Numbered from the stretch's first letter, positions 1 to 13,600 are shown. The stretch: DNA of 54,651 bases from Branchiostoma floridae (GCF_000003815.2 NC_049991.1:3474335-3528985); one strand, 5' to 3'. Made by a program: numbers and translations. The notes: generated by a model from the sequence alone, not told the origin.

Positions 1-1135
1 GTGTCATATCCTCAGTAGTGTCCGAGCACCCAGTAGTGCCCAAGTACCCAGTAGTGTCCAAGTCCTCAGTAGTGCCCGTACCCCTAGTAGTGCCCGAGCC
101 CCCAGTAGTGTCCGAGTCCCCAGTAGTGCCCGAATCCCCAGTAGTGCCCAAATCCTCAGTAATGCCGGAACCCCCAGTAGTGCCCAAGTCCCCAGTAGTG
201 CCCAAGTCCCCAGTAGTGCCGGAGCCCCCATTAGTGCCCATGTCCCCAGTAGTGCCGGAGCCCCCATTAGTGCCGTAACCCCCATAAGTCCCGGAGTCCC
301 CATTAGTGTCCGAACCCCCAGTAGTGTCCGTACTCCCAGTAGTGTCCGTAACCCCCCCCCCCCAGTAGTGTCCATATCCTCAGTAGTGTCCGTACCCCCA
401 GTAGTGTCCGTACCCCCAGTAGTGTCCATACCCCCAGTAGTGTCCATATCCTCAGTAGTGCCCATATCCTCAGTAGTGTCCATATCCCCAGTTGTGTCCA
501 TACCCCCAGTAGTGTCCATATCCTCTGTAATTTCCGTACCCCCAGTAGTGTCCATACCCCCAGTAGTGTCCATATCCTCAGTAGTGTCCGTACCCCTAGT
601 AGTGCCCGTACCCCCAGTAGTGTCCATATCCTCAGAAGTGTCTATACCCCCAGTAGTGTCCATACCCCTAGTAGTGCCCGTACCCCCAGTAGGGTCCATA
701 TCCTCAGTAGAGTCCATACCTCCATAATGTCCGTACCCCCCGTAGTGTCCATACCCCCAGTAGTGTCCATACCCCCAGTAGTGTCCATATCCTCAGTAGT
801 GCCCATATCCTCAGTAGTGTCCATATCCCCAGTTGTGTCCATACCCCCAGTAGTGTCCATATCCTCAGTAATTTCCGTACCCCCAGTAGTGTCCATACCC
901 CCAGTAGTGTCCATATCCTCAGTAGTGTCCGTACCCCTAGTAGTGCCCGTACCCCCAGTAGTGTCCATATCCTCAGTAGTGTCTATACCCCCAGTAGTGT
1001 CCATACCCCTAGTAGTGCCCGTACCCCCAGTAGTGTCCATATCCTCAGTAGTGTCCGTACCCCCAGTAGTGTCCGTACCCCCACTGTAGTGTCCATACCC
1101 CCAGTAGTGTCCGTACCCCCAGTAGTGTCCGTCAA
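1..1135. repeat. 18-bp minisatellite array
   Basis: About 60 tandem copies of an 18-bp unit of the type CAGTAGTGTCCGTACCCC, with variants (CATATCCT, CATACCCC, CCGAGTCC). The array starts before the window. Because 18 is a multiple of 3, several frames on both strands stay open and give low-complexity Val/Pro/Ser or Asp/Thr/Gly peptides. These look like by-products of the repeat: no splice site or unique sequence ties them to a gene, and interruptions shift the frame. A larger block (about 430-700) recurs almost unchanged at about 780-1040, so there is also higher-order duplication. Confidence 0.9.
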
Positions 1136-1192
1136 TTTTGGACTGGGTCGTATTTCATACATTTGCCTGGTTCTCCCACAGTAGCGGACCGA

Positions 1193-4100
1193 ATGGACGC
1201 AACAATGGCAGATCTTAGACAAGCATGTTACGGCGAGTACAGCGCGAAGAACAGGAGAACAGAAGAGGGTCTGAGGCAGATACTGCAGACAAAGTACAAT
1301 GACAACATCGAGGAATTCAGACAGCGTTTTGTCGAGCCAACATTGCAGCTGTTGACAACTCTACGAAACCAGGTAAACATTTTGCTTCTTCGGGTATGAA
1401 TGTTCATAATACACATCTTCTTCAAAGTATTTTCCCGATTCACTCATGTGTGGAGTCAATGTTTGTGTGTTTATTGGTTTGTCTATAGGTAGTACATGAA
1501 CCAACACGTAGTCAGTGAGTGGAAAGATTACCGTAAAGGCCAGCATTGTTTCTGACTGGTTCGAAGCAAAACAAATTATTTATAACATTTTCTAAAATAA
1601 TGATATGAACTTTGTGGATATTCCATGCTGTTTTGCCTTTTTGAACAGGGGATCCCTGTTTCTACACCCAAATACCAACTACTTCACATGGTTTCTCCTG
1701 ACATCACATATGAGGCCGGAGACATGTTCTTTCAGGTGAGCTAGCTTCACGACTCAAGAGGTCATTAGTGATTTTGGCACATAATATGTGGTTCTCAATA
1801 ACGTAAGTCAGAAATTTTAAAATAATATCGTACATAGCAAACGGAACCACCTATCAAATTTCAAGTCTACAGTACAAATATTCTTTCAGCTTCTCCATCT
1901 AATAACATAATTTTCCGAAAGTGAAAAAAATGACTCTTAGTTCCTAACTCCTAAAAGAATAGATTCTGTGCTGTTACATAAAAACTACTAGTATTTATTT
2001 GCTATTAGTTATTTCTTGTCAGTCATTGGTTGTTGTAGTTGTTGGCTGTTACATGTTTTATTGTTAATCTTTTATACGTCATACGCTGTGATGTATTAAT
2101 TCAAATGTTATCTGTGTTTCTGTTATCACTAATATACTGAGGATGTATCATGTTCTTCTTACTAGTTGTGTCGTATTTATTGGTCACTACATAATTTATT
2201 TTGGGCAAAATTAGATGGCTTGCTATAGATTGGCCTCTTTCTTGGTCCAACAATTTCCATTTACATTTATTGGAACTGATTGTTGATTTTAATCTGTACG
2301 TTTTGAAAAAAATAGAAGGCTGTGCAGATGGTTACAATGATATGTATCATTTAAAGATTTTTAAAGTATCGAAGAACATCTATTTTTATTTTGCAGGTGG
2401 GACAGTCAAAACCCGGAACCCTGTCACTCAAATTCACCAAATACGACAACGTCCGAAACGTCATCAGACTACAGAACTTACACGTTTCCGAGAAGGACTA
2501 CCGGACAGCATTTACCGACCAGTATCTCCAGGACCTTCGGACGCTGGCTAGCAATACTGGCAACATCGGAGATGTGCTGATGAGAACGTGCATCGTCATC
2601 ACCAAGGATGGGGCGGTGGCGAGAGTTGGAACATCCAGCATTATGGAAGACTTGGTGTGTCGCCATAGTTATGACAATCTTACAGCCTGGAAACGGAGAA
2701 CATAAGAGTTTTCTTTTACACAACACGTTTTTCTCCCTGCTGACGTTTCGATGTCTGTCAGAGCTTCTAACTGGAGTTCTTCTCTCCGCTACATGTAGCT
2801 GATGTAGGTGGCTCTTTGGCTATCCCAAACATGACTCAGCTTGTACCCCCCTTCGTCCCGATTCATCACTGGGTGGACATATCCTTATCCAGACTGCTTC
2901 TTTAATCCAATTCGTCTGTTGCCTTCTCTGTCCATAACTTTGGCCCCCTCCTAGTCAATAACACAGTTCTTCTTAGCAACGTGGTCCGTGACCGCAGATT
3001 TCTTGTCTTCTCTCCGTGCTTCTCTTTTCTGGGTTCTGTGTATTTTGTAGTGTTCAAGTTGTCCGCCTCCCATTTTCCTCAAGTCTGGTCCCAAAGGTCC
3101 TCCCATTTTCCCTATGTATACTCCATGTATACTCGTAGAGTGACAGGATGTGAGGCGGATAAAGGGTACACCGGTGTACATGTAACTGGAGACTGGCAGG
3201 ATGGGAAGGTTGGCTATTTCCCCGGTCAAAAGTTGGATCTCCTAGGGAGCAAACCCTAGCCAAAAAAAAGCCAGTGGGAATGGCCCCTGCAACAATATGT
3301 AAATGTGTCATAGTATATAGTACTGCATATGTCTAGATGATGGAGTAAATGTAGACTAGTGTGTAAAATATGGTAAATATTCTATAATGATTGTGTTTAG
3401 TTTTAAGTGATTATCTTTGAATGTTTTGTAATTTATAACTTGTGAATAAAAAATGTGAGGAAAAAAAAGTTGGATTTGCAGGCTAGCAGGAAAACATATA
3501 GGTTGAACAACCTTGAACGAATTTGCAAAATTTTCAGACAAATGAATAGAATAAGATTTTCACAAAGAATGTAAACATTATGAATGTAACGTTAGGCATC
3601 ACACATTAATATACATGTAACACGTACTCTTGATCCATAGTGAGGGGTCTTACTTCTCTCACACATTTTGTGGCTTGATTACTAGTATTCTTTACAAACA
3701 TTAGCTTTGCTTCAATCTTGTTTACTGTAGACAAACATGAACGTTATCGGCAGAATGACTCCGGTACAGAAAAGCGCCATTGCTGAGAAACTGGACAAGG
3801 AACCGGTACTGAGGACATCGGATGATCGGGACGACTGGCTAGCTCTGGCTGAAAGGATTGCGACTGAAGTAACCTTAGAGGAAGGATTTACAGCGGTAAC
3901 ATTTTTTTCTATTTTTTTAAGGTTATGTTGGTTTGATTATATTTATGACATCCTCGCTCACATCAATTTTTGGCATCCCCCCCAAAAAAAATCGACCATG
4001 CTGTAAATCATACGGAGCAGCTGCAAAATGACGTAAATCCATATAATCATATCAAAATTGACAGACAAGGACAGTGTGGCACTTCACTCAAGTCAGTAAC

Positions 4101-7100
4101 TTATTTCAATAGTGTCACGCACGAAGGATAGGAGGTAAACGTAGTCTCATTGCCTTTTTGAGGGGCAGTGGGTTGGTATCTACTGGTGGAGTTAGAGAAT
4201 TAAAGTCGTGTTAAGTGCCTTTCCGAAGGATACAACATCAGTAGTATAGCATATATCCTACATGCAGTTACGTGACGCGACTCCACAAAATTTCTCTCTC
4301 CTGAATCAAGGTTATATGTTTTTACCACTAGGGTACAAAGATCAGCCTTAGAATGCTTTCCTAAGTACATCTGTTGATCTGATAAACTGATAGGTTCATT
4401 TTTGCGCGGCAAAATGCTCTGAGGCCAGAATAGTGGGCGTTGTGATGAACGGACCTGTTCAATACTGTAATTCCTGATTTTTTTCACTGTAATGTTATGT
4501 TCACTGTTTTCACGGTGACGACTGTAACGTGAACTTATCATTACCGATAAAAAATAATTCACAGACATTTTTCATGTGCACTTGCCTCGACAGTGAACAT
4601 ATAGTTCCGAGAACAAGTTCAATTTTCTCAGACCGTGAAAATTTGGTACCGTGAAGATAAAGCGATTTACAGTATCTGCTAAGAATTTGTATACTTCTTA
4701 AAAGCTCTGTCGTAAGTCATTGTTTGTGGTCCGTAATTGCCCCTGATATTTCATTAAATTTAATAAATGAAGTATGATATTCCTTAGATTGGTGCAGCAT
4801 ATCATCAAATAATTGCTTTAACATTTAACCATGCATTAGCAATTCATAAAGATGAAATGTTTTCCAAATAAATCGAATATATATACATAACACTTACATA
4901 TAGCGTCCCAGAGGCCCTTGCGAATATTCATAATTTGATCCGCGAAAAGCCTCTGCAGTACGGCGATCCGTAAATTTCCCTACCATCTTCCCACACCCGC
5001 GGTACAAAAACTATCCGGTTCTAGAGGTAAAGTTACCCATCAAAATAAAGGATATAAGTTTCTTTTTCTTGTGATGTGTTTATTTTGCTTGTAAATTTTT
5101 AAAATGCCAGAAATTCGCCGGTGTAAGCGGGGAGGTCGGGTCTTCGGATCCTGCTTCCACACTTCCGGGAACCCCCACTTTACTGCGCTTGCGCTTCGCC
5201 GTCTTGTCAACTTGAAAGGATTTGTCGATCTTTAATGATAAAAATCACCGAACGAATTTTATTTTTTCTTGTTTGCATTTCTATCCATAGTAGTCGCCGT
5301 TGTGATGGAGTGATGTTGAGATGAACGGACCTGTTCAATTCATGCCAAACATTTCTATACCTGTTAAAACGGGCATATTTTCAGCACGTTCGCACTGGCG
5401 CAGTGGTTAAAGTTTACGCATTCTAACCAATGCACCCGGTTCGAATCCGGGGAGGTAGTTTTTTTTTTCTTTTTTACACCATTAAAATACTAATTTTTAC
5501 ATCCATTTGGCCACACCAATTTATGTCTTTGGTTAACGGATTCGCCGCTTCGTTTTTTTTGCCGAATAGAAATAAAAATTAAAAAAAAAAATAACTTAAA
5601 AATGCCCCGCAACAGAGCTCACTCAAAAACAGGCAGTGTAGTGAAATTTGCTGCACTTCACGCAAATTTTAACAGGTGGCGTCTAGATCTAGATTCAGGC
5701 ACATATGTGAATCTGTCCATGCGCCAATATCAGGTTTAGTTACTCTGTTCTATTTATATGACATTCTAATAAGTAGAAAAAAACGTTCACACACGCAAAC
5801 ATTGGCAAAATGCCAGCTTTTTAAAAGCACTTGTTTGTCAAATGCATGTATTCAATTCGTCATTTTCTTGAACATACACTCTAATCTTCCTTCTTTTTTC
5901 TACCCAAGAAAATGAACGCAAGCACAGCACCAGGCAGTCCTACCATGAAGCTACTTGAGGTTCTGGGAAGACGTGACCCAAGTTATCCCACAGCCCGTCT
6001 TCTGGACCATCTCAGACAGATGGGGAGATACGACGCCGTCGACGCCTTCAATCATGCAAAAGAAACGAGAGGAAAGAAAGGTAGCTTAAATCTTGGTCTG
6101 CTGCATGCCCTTTAAGCTGTGGTGTACAGGTTTTTGATGTGTTGATATTGTCTTCACCGTGTACTAATTTCACTTCATTTATTACGAAACCCTTTAGCCC
6201 AGTTGGGCTAATCTTTCAAGGTTCACAGCATTTCTAAACTACATACATTTAAAAGATACAAAATGCAACAAAACAATCAGAGTATTGACAATGAGAGCAT
6301 AGTGTCTACCAACAAAATTTTAAAAAGCTAGAGACCAAATGATATTAACGGTCTCGGTAACAATACTTCAGGTAGCTTCTTTACAACTGGACAGCAATTC
6401 TGGACAGTAACATATTCCATTGTTTGTTTGTTTGTTTGTTTATTTCGATTTCTGTTGTCTTTTACATACAGACTGGCAGAGGACCCGCTCACAAACAGTT
6501 GATTTAGTAAGTTGGTTTACGATTACTTTGAATGATTTCATACAGATATCATAATCAATACCTTACTGACTGAAAAAATATCTCTAACATCAGACAAAAT
6601 AAACAGAGACATTGGGTAAGCCGTCGTTTCACTACAATAATCAACCTTACTGACTGAAAAAACATCTCTAACATCAAACAAAACTAGAGTTCGACGAACA
6701 CATCTCTTCGCCAAATAATCATGCCTTTATTTAAGACTTTAAGGTCTTATTCATGTATTACTAAATAGTACCTTCCCCAAAAGCAAATGACTGCATGAAC
6801 TGTGTTCCTCACTAACCCACAAATGCTACCAAAACAAGACCTGATTGTACACAGATGACGTGATAGCATCCCTGGTCAATCAGAATTTCATGCTTGTCAG
6901 TGCGTCCAGCTCACAAGGCTCCTCCAACAAAACATCTGTGAAACAGCTGTGTCCATAGATATAGGTCAAAATGAGATACAAATGTATATAGAAAACAGTT
7001 TATTTCTGTTGGCCAATGATTACAATAAAATGCATCTTTCCATGTAGATTATTATCTTAAGTACCTTTCAGCCCAAAACTATGTAAACAAGTTTGAAAGT

Positions 7101-9236
7101 TCTATCATGGAATTCAGTGGATTTCTGAATTTTCCTCATTAATTATGCAAACTAGATGTTCATGTGCATAATTAGTATTACATTATGTAAGTCATCACTT
7201 AGGCTATCTGCCACTCAAAAATCACGACAACAGCATGTTCAGAACACGAGATGTCAAAAATGGAACTTTTGCTACAGTACCTTAGGAAGTCGCTAGGGGG
7301 GGGGGGGCACTATCACACTTATTCGACCTTCGTTGTCCTGACCCCTACCCACCTACCAAATATTATCAGGATCCTTTCAATGCTTCTCGAGTTATTTATT
7401 CCACAAACAAACGGACGCACACACTCGACCCGCTACCGTTCTAACGAAAAATGCTGCCAACTATTTTGAAACACAACCTTCCTTTCTACAGCCGCTACTC
7501 AAATACCAAATATCATGAAAATCCATACACAGCTTCTTGAGTTATATGCTGTTGGCATGGATTTATGAACTTTCCTCATTAATTATGCAAATTAGCTGCT
7601 GATTTGCATAATAAGTAATACATCGTTTAAGTCATCACTCATTCTATCTACATACCAAAAATCCTGATGATCCGTCAACACGTTGTCGAGTTATCCTCGT
7701 TCAAAGTTTGAAAGGAAATCGGTGTCTGCAGTTCCCAAAAAGCCGCTAGGGGGTCCAAACTCACAGCATTTACTCTCTGCCCCAAGGGCTATCTACCACT
7801 TACAAATCATGACCACAGCATGTCAGGAACATGAAGTGTCAAAATTAAAAGTTATGCTGCAGTACCTTAGGCAGTCACTAGGGGGGGGGGCATTATCAAA
7901 CTTGACCTTTATTTTCCTAACCCCCACCCACATACCAAATATCATCAGGATCCATTCAAGGGTTCTCGAGTTATCTTGCATACAGACAAACGCACTTACA
8001 TACAAATCCCGCTACAGCACCGTAGGCAAGAGCCAGGTAAACCATTTTCGCACTTGACCTTCCTCTCTAAAACCGCTACATCCATCCTACCAAGTATCGT
8101 GAAAATCGCCCAGCTGCATTTCGACTTATGCTGCCCAAAACAAACCGCAAAAAACATACTAAGCTCACTGCAGTACCGTAGGAAAACGCCAGGTAAGCCG
8201 TTTTCAAACTTGGCATTCTTTTCGACAACCGCTACACACCTACCAAAAATCACAAAGTTCCATCAACAATTTCTCGAGTTATATGCTGTTGACCTACATA
8301 CAGACCCAGGTCGACAAAAACATACTCTTCTTGGCGAAGAGAATAAACAGAGCCATTGGGTAAGCTGTCGTTTCACTACAATAATCAACCTTACTGACTG
8401 AAAAAAAAATATAACATCAGACAAAATAAACAGAGACGTTGTATTACAGTAGTATCGCCATATATTAAATTTTTCTCGCCACATAGCACTATTATAGCTA
8501 GTCGTTCGTTGCAATCACATCTATAGGGCACAAGGTGCCAAACCTAAAATGTTGTTTTACTTAGAATATTCACAGAATATTCGGACCTGAATAGCCTAAA
8601 GCATGTCCGTAATTATACTGTCTGCTACGTATTCACTCAGTATTAATTTGTAACTTTTAAAAGGAATTCTAGAGAGCCATAGATTCATTGGATGACATTG
8701 GATGTTTATGTATTGAATGTCATACTTTTATCTCAGGGCGAGCAACTGCGAGTGCAAACTCTGAAGCTCTCCAAGCAGGAGTCTGGGTCGGACCCTGGTC
8801 CTCTTGACACCGCCGACAGACTGCATTCTGACGTGGAGGGATGTCTCAGATGACATCAATAAACTGTACTTCCTGTGGCCTTAGATGGAGCGATGTAGAA
8901 ATGTACATATATGTGGGGATATTGAGTGCCAATGAATGCAGATAGCTATTTTTGAGAACTTTTGTAATATTTCTTTTTTTATAGTACGTAAACAAAATTT
9001 TATGGCGTTGACATGTCGGTTGAATAATTGTTGTATTGTGCACGTGTGTATCTTACCATCTATGTGTTTTATTGTGTGTATATTGCCATCGATTGTTAAC
9101 ATTTTATGATACAGGCCAAGAGCTTGCCGTTCGGCACGAGGATAATGATTTTGCCGATACCTTAACCCGTACGGGCATTTATATCCAAGAGCCTCGCACA
9201 ATACTAAGAACTCCAATGTCACTTGTACAGGTGTAA
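1193..9236 (+). CDS. Death-domain protein (multi-exon)
   Basis: Exons by splice consensus and phase: 1193-1372 (an acceptor-like CCCACAG sits at 1175-1181, so it may instead be an internal exon from 1182), 1649-1735, 2397-2654, 3731-3895, 5909-6080, then a terminal exon 9115-9236 (or 8737-8853). All joins up to 5909 are phase 0 and the last is phase 1. The product is about 327 aa. Residues 1-175 are helical and charged (LRQACYGEYSAKNRR, then VGQSKPGTLSLKFTKYDN) and match no family I recognise. Residues 178-280 form a Death domain, split by the phase-0 intron: helix 1 after MTPVQKSAIAEKL, the conserved DDWLALAERI, then LLEVLGRRDP, LLDHLRQMGRYDAVDAF. Death domains mediate homotypic assembly in apoptotic or NF-kB signalling. 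The C-terminal LRQMG..DAV pattern recalls NF-kB p105/p100-type Death domains, but that is weak. Kozak context at 1193 is fair (A-rich, +4 G). Confidence 0.7.
4020..5908. other. Large intron with MITE-like and tRNA-like sequence
   Basis: No coding exon is visible. 4464-4677 has weak terminal inverted repeats (TACTGTAATTCC at the left, GGAT/GCGATTTACAGTAT at the right) resembling the TACTGTAAATGC element family at 18451 and 43656. A 20-base stretch around ATGAACGGACCTGTTCAAT occurs twice, near 4446 and 5322. Confidence 0.5.
5390..5473 (+). repeat. tRNA-derived (pol III) SINE head or tRNA pseudogene
   Basis: Contains an A box (TGGCGCAGTGGTTAAAGT) and a perfect B box (GGTTCGAATCC) in a clean T arm (CCCGG / CCGGG), then a T-run at 5459 that would end pol III transcription. 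The anticodon arm has a 5-bp stem (GCATT/AATGC) but a 6-base loop, and the acceptor strands do not pair, so this is not a functional tRNA. Confidence 0.65.
6540..8445. repeat. Composite dispersed repeat inside the last intron of the Death-domain gene
   Basis: The motif ATCAACCTTACTGACTGAAA with its flank TGGGTAAGCCGTCGTTTC occurs near 6560, 6650 and 8390. Between them are repeated modules: an unit with CAGCATGTTCAGAACAC, GCTACAGTACCTTAG and CGCTAGGGGG at 7215-7310 and 7810-7890, and a unit reading ACCAAATATCATCAGGATCC then CTCGAGTTAT near 7355, 7935 and 8240. Related modules lie at 36100-36370. No transposase or RT sequence is visible; short open frames here are unconvincing. Confidence 0.65.
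8737..8863 (+). other. Alternative terminal exon with poly(A) signal
   Basis: TCTCAG acceptor followed by a stretch open to TGA 8851-8853, with AATAAA at 8858-8863 only five bases after the stop. Read in phase 0 it looks protein-like (GEQLRVQTLKLSKQ). Read in phase 1, as the 5909-6080 exon requires, it gives a less convincing 22-residue tail ending earlier. Either a small exon is missing between 6081 and 8736, or this is a terminal exon used by another isoform. Confidence 0.4.
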
Positions 9237-10627
9237 TAGTTTGTGTATGGCAGTATTCTTTGTACGAATACCAAAGGGCAGCTATCTCTAACCTCGCATA
9301 TTGATTGGCGGAGTTTTGCTGTACGTCAGTGACGAAGAATGTTGGGAATGTAAGTGCACATCTGGTAAGAATTGTTACAGAGAGCTGTTCAATAATATAT
9401 GAGGCTCTGCGAACAATGCTACTGATGTACAAAGTTTGTTTGAAGAAATAAATCACAAGCAATTAATTTACGCGATTTATAGTCAGTTTCCATTACTTTC
9501 ATATTTATTAGTATTTATTTACAATGATCAATATTGACCGAATTAGGTCATATACCTATAGTATGTATTGTTTAAATTGAAATATTTACATGTTAGGGTT
9601 ACATAAAACTTCAAAGAATTGAAAAGATCAATATTGCAATAGAAATCAAACAAAACGTAGGCTGTGACATGAATATGTCTTGTGCATCCGTAAATGCATC
9701 CATCACCTAAGCAATAACTGAATAACAAAAAAATATTCACAGCCATTGAGTAGCATAGAATTTTGTTGTCATATATGTGACACTAATTTACATTAGGGAC
9801 CACATGAGTTAGCAGCGACACAGCGACGCTGTAGTGCACTGCACTACTAGTGTACTGCAGTGAGGAAGTTATGTTACTCCCTGGATTTGAATGAGGAACT
9901 TTGTTATTCACAACTTGCTAAATTGTAAAATCAAACCCACCAAATTGAAAGGTTTCTGCATTAGGGCATTTGCAATTTCAATGTAGTTCATATCACTACA
10001 CTGTATTTGTTACTATTAGTGTTGTTTATTTGCACACAAAAGAAGAGAGTGATTACAATGAATAAAGAAAATCAATGATAACTATACAATGATGACTATA
10101 AGCTCGAATATTTATAAAATGGACACAATGTTGGAATTCAATAATGGACTATCAATGTTACATCAAATTAAGTAGCAGTAATTGCATAAGAAAAAAACTC
10201 AAGTCAGTAATGGTTAATGAGTCTGCATGATATAAAGACTTAAAGCTATTCTTTTATCTGCTATGTCAAGCAATATACATGAACTTCTTTATATCATTCG
10301 ATAGTGGATTGCATCAATTTTCAAACTAGAAAGGTACACATTTGTAAGCAAATACATAATGTTTATATTCATATTGTCTAGCCTACTACTACTACTACTA
10401 CAACTACATACTACTACACACAATTAGGTCTATTCTTATACTGATATAAATTGCACCTGTTTAAACTGTTCTTCTTACATGGTGACCAGCCTCTAAAGTT
10501 CTGTCCTACCATTCGCTACAAAACGTAATCAAGTACCAGAGGCTGTCAGCTACACCTCTAGTAAACCATGGGGAATATAAGAGGGAATCAAATACCTTAG
10601 CCCACACCACAAAACACCATAATTACC
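9237..10627. other. Spacer between convergent genes (3' UTRs)
   Basis: AT-rich; holds the poly(A) signal of the (+) gene at 9447 and, for the (-) caspase gene, a candidate AATAAA (TTTATT on + near 10026). A short (CTA)n lies near 10385. An open frame on - at 8881-9462 runs antisense over the terminal exon and has no protein-like features. Confidence 0.6.
9447..9452 (+). terminator. Poly(A) signal of the Death-domain gene
   Basis: AATAAA 211 bp after the TAA at 9234-9236 of the preferred terminal exon. The 9115 exon starts after ATACAG, fits phase 1 and adds 40 residues beginning GQELAVRHEDNDFADTL. Confidence 0.45.
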
Positions 10628-13600
10628 TCACTTTGTATTGAAGATTATCTTTTTGCGCAAAGTGCTGTGGTTTGAGGAGATCCACCCAAACTTGTCGTCA
10701 TGGATGTCGTTCATTTTGTCGCACACCATGGCCATGATGGCGGACAGATCGTGAGTTGGGCCGAAATCTTTCAGCATGTTTGCCAAATGGTGCACATAGG
10801 GAGCCCCGTCCTGGTCCCGCCTAGCCACATAGCCTGGGACCGTGGCCAGGCCCAGGAAGAAGTCGGCTTCGTGGCAGATAAAGGGGACAGGTTTAGCATC
10901 ACGGTCGCCATCAAAGCTTTCCCTACACTGACTTTTCTCTCCCTGACAAGCCTGGATGAAGAAAAGCTTTGGCTTGCCTTTGAGTGATGGACATTTTTTA
11001 GCATTGACAGGTTTCATGAGCTCACAGATATCTATGCCTACGTCATCGGAAGAGAAGACCTTTCCCATGGTGCCATGCGACATGACACAGCAGACGAAAC
11101 AGTCGTGGTTGGAGTGGTCAGCTTTGCCCTGGTCCTTCATAGCAGCCACCATCTTGGCATGGTCAAGGTCACTCAAGGTCACCACGGTGAAACCAAGACT
11201 TTCAAAGGCTTCTCGAAGGCGACCTGTACAGGAAATGTATTTACGTGAAAACAAAATACAATTATAGCTACTTTATGTACCTTAACGTTATCTATCTGTC
11301 TCTGTCTCTGTCTCTCTCTATATATATAGAGAGAGATTACAATGCTCATAAATGTAAAATGCATATTTATACATCTACTACAATTATTAAGGCCTATCTA
11401 TCTATCTACCTAANNNNNNNNNNNNNNNNNNNNNNNNNNNNNNNNNNNNNNNNNNNNNNNNNNNNNNNNNNNNNNNNNNNNNNNNNNNNNNNNNNNNNNN
11501 NNNNNNNNNNNNNTATCCATCCATCCATCCATTCGTCCGTCCGTCCGTCCATCCATCCATCCATCCATCCATCCGTCCGTCCGTCCGTCCGTCCGTCCGT
11601 CCGTCCATCCATCTATCCATCCATCCATCCATCCATCCATCCATCCAACCATCCATCCATCCATCCATCCATCCATCCATCCATCCATCCATCCATCCAT
11701 CCATCCATCCATCCATCCATCCATCCATCCATCCATCCATCCATCCATCCATCCATCCATCCATCCATCCATCCATCCATCCATCTGATTTCAACCCTTA
11801 CCTGTATCACCTTCTGCCCCATCACGGATCCCCATGTCCTCAAAGTGGATGTTGTTGATGATGATGGCAATTCCACGTGGAACATGGCTCATCTCGTACG
11901 TACAGGTCATACCGTTGGACAAGGAGGCTACCTGGTCCTTAAGCCGTTCGATCTCCCTCTTGTCAGCTTCCGTCCTGTCCATGAGACGACCATTTTCTTC
12001 CTCCAACCTTCGACACAGGTCGAAAGAGCATCCCCTGGCTTGTTTTTCACGCGTAAGCTCTGTCTTCAGCTGGGCATTTTCTGTGGTGACAGTCTGAAGA
12101 TGTTGCTCTTTGCTAATGAGGCTTTGTCGAGTAGCCTTGTGTCCTGCTCGAAGGTCGGCATTCAGTTCAGACTGTATGTAAACGAGTTTGTTGAGCTGAA
12201 CTAGCTTTTTCTGCAGGCTTTCTACGTTCCCCGTTAAAGAGAAGGTGGACGACAATCCTCTCATTTGCAGCAGTGTTCCTTCCAGCATGTGTTGCTCGTT
12301 TGCGAGAACATTTGCGGCATCTAAAACACATGAAATCATGTGGTATGTTAAGACATAGACAAGCTTGGGAATCATTTGTTGTATCACTTATAAAATCATT
12401 CAGGGACGCCTTTTTAAATATCAACTGACCTGAAAATGCACGTAAACTCTGTGGTCTCCAAAGTAACCTAATTATCAGGGGATCCGGATCTTTTGTGATA
12501 TTTCTCAAACATCGCATGTTTAACTTCACCGAAAGGAAACATAATGTTTTGTTCGTTCTCTTCTTCTTCTTCAAAAAATAAGGTCAATGACCTTGAACAG
12601 AATACTGTGATCACCATGGTTACTTGTAACGTAGCAGAGACCACGTGGTGTACGATTACATAATGCATCAAGTGGCAGGACAGCCACTGTGGGGCCGCGT
12701 GGCACGATCGTCAGCGCGTTGGTCTCAAGCCCAAGAGGTCCTGGGTTCGAATCCGCTTGTGGTGTCACCGGTCTTGTGCCCTTGGGAAAGGCACTTTACA
12801 CGACTTTCCTCACTTAACTCAGGTGTGAATGAGTACCTAGCTGCGGCTAGTGGCAGTGACATGCCTTTGTGGTGGTGACAGGCAATAGGGGCATGTTCGG
12901 GCATGACGCACCCGCCATGACACATGAGTCAGGGGTAGGAGGAACCCCTTGCATCCTTGGTCGGAAGTCCTCCTAGGAGACGGAAACTCCAAACAACAAA
13001 CCTGCATCTGCTGGAGCTGTCTTACACGTTGCAAACAGTTGCCCCTGTAGGACTTAGTGCGCCAGTGGACGAGAGGGTGGAGAAGGACGTGCACACCCCT
13101 CCTTCACCATAAAAACCCAAGTGCAGGCCAGGCAGACGGGTCGCCTTAAAAACCCGCCTGCCTACCATTGTCTTCCGAGACAGACGGATGCCAACAACAA
13201 CAGGCAGGACAGAGCTGGAGGGGCTGGTCACCTTTTATATATGAATATGTCTTAATGAATTGTAAGAATAAATAACAGAATTGTGGGGGTAAGTATGAAG
13301 TATTTTCTTGAAAATGTCACCTTTCTATTTGTTTTGATTTCCTGTGAGATCTAACGCAAGTTCAGCTTTATCCGAGGGGTAGCCTATGTCCGCTGTATTT
13401 AAGGATATCAAGTTAACTGGCATGGGAGTGGTCTCAAATTATATCCCTAAGTCCTCTGTTTTTAAACTGACAGCGGATATAGGTTACCCCACGGATAAAG
13501 GTGAACTAGCGTTAGCAGCAAAATGCGTAGTACAAGTAAATTTTGATGCTTTGTGCGTCACACACTGAAAGAAGTTCAAATGCAGACAAGCGTGACGGGG

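Noticed and set aside
4-1040. Long open frames on both strands over the 18-bp repeat
   Set aside because: Repeat period is a multiple of 3, so openness is automatic; no unique sequence or splice context.
5390-5473. Functional tRNA gene
   Set aside because: T arm and boxes are good, but acceptor strands do not pair and the anticodon loop has six bases.
8881-9462. 193-codon open frame on the minus strand
   Set aside because: Antisense to the terminal exon of the Death-domain gene; no domain, AT-rich composition, alternative start.
11402-11885. Open frames rich in Met-Asp-Gly-Trp or Ile-His-Pro-Ser
   Set aside because: Translation of the CCAT microsatellite and N run.
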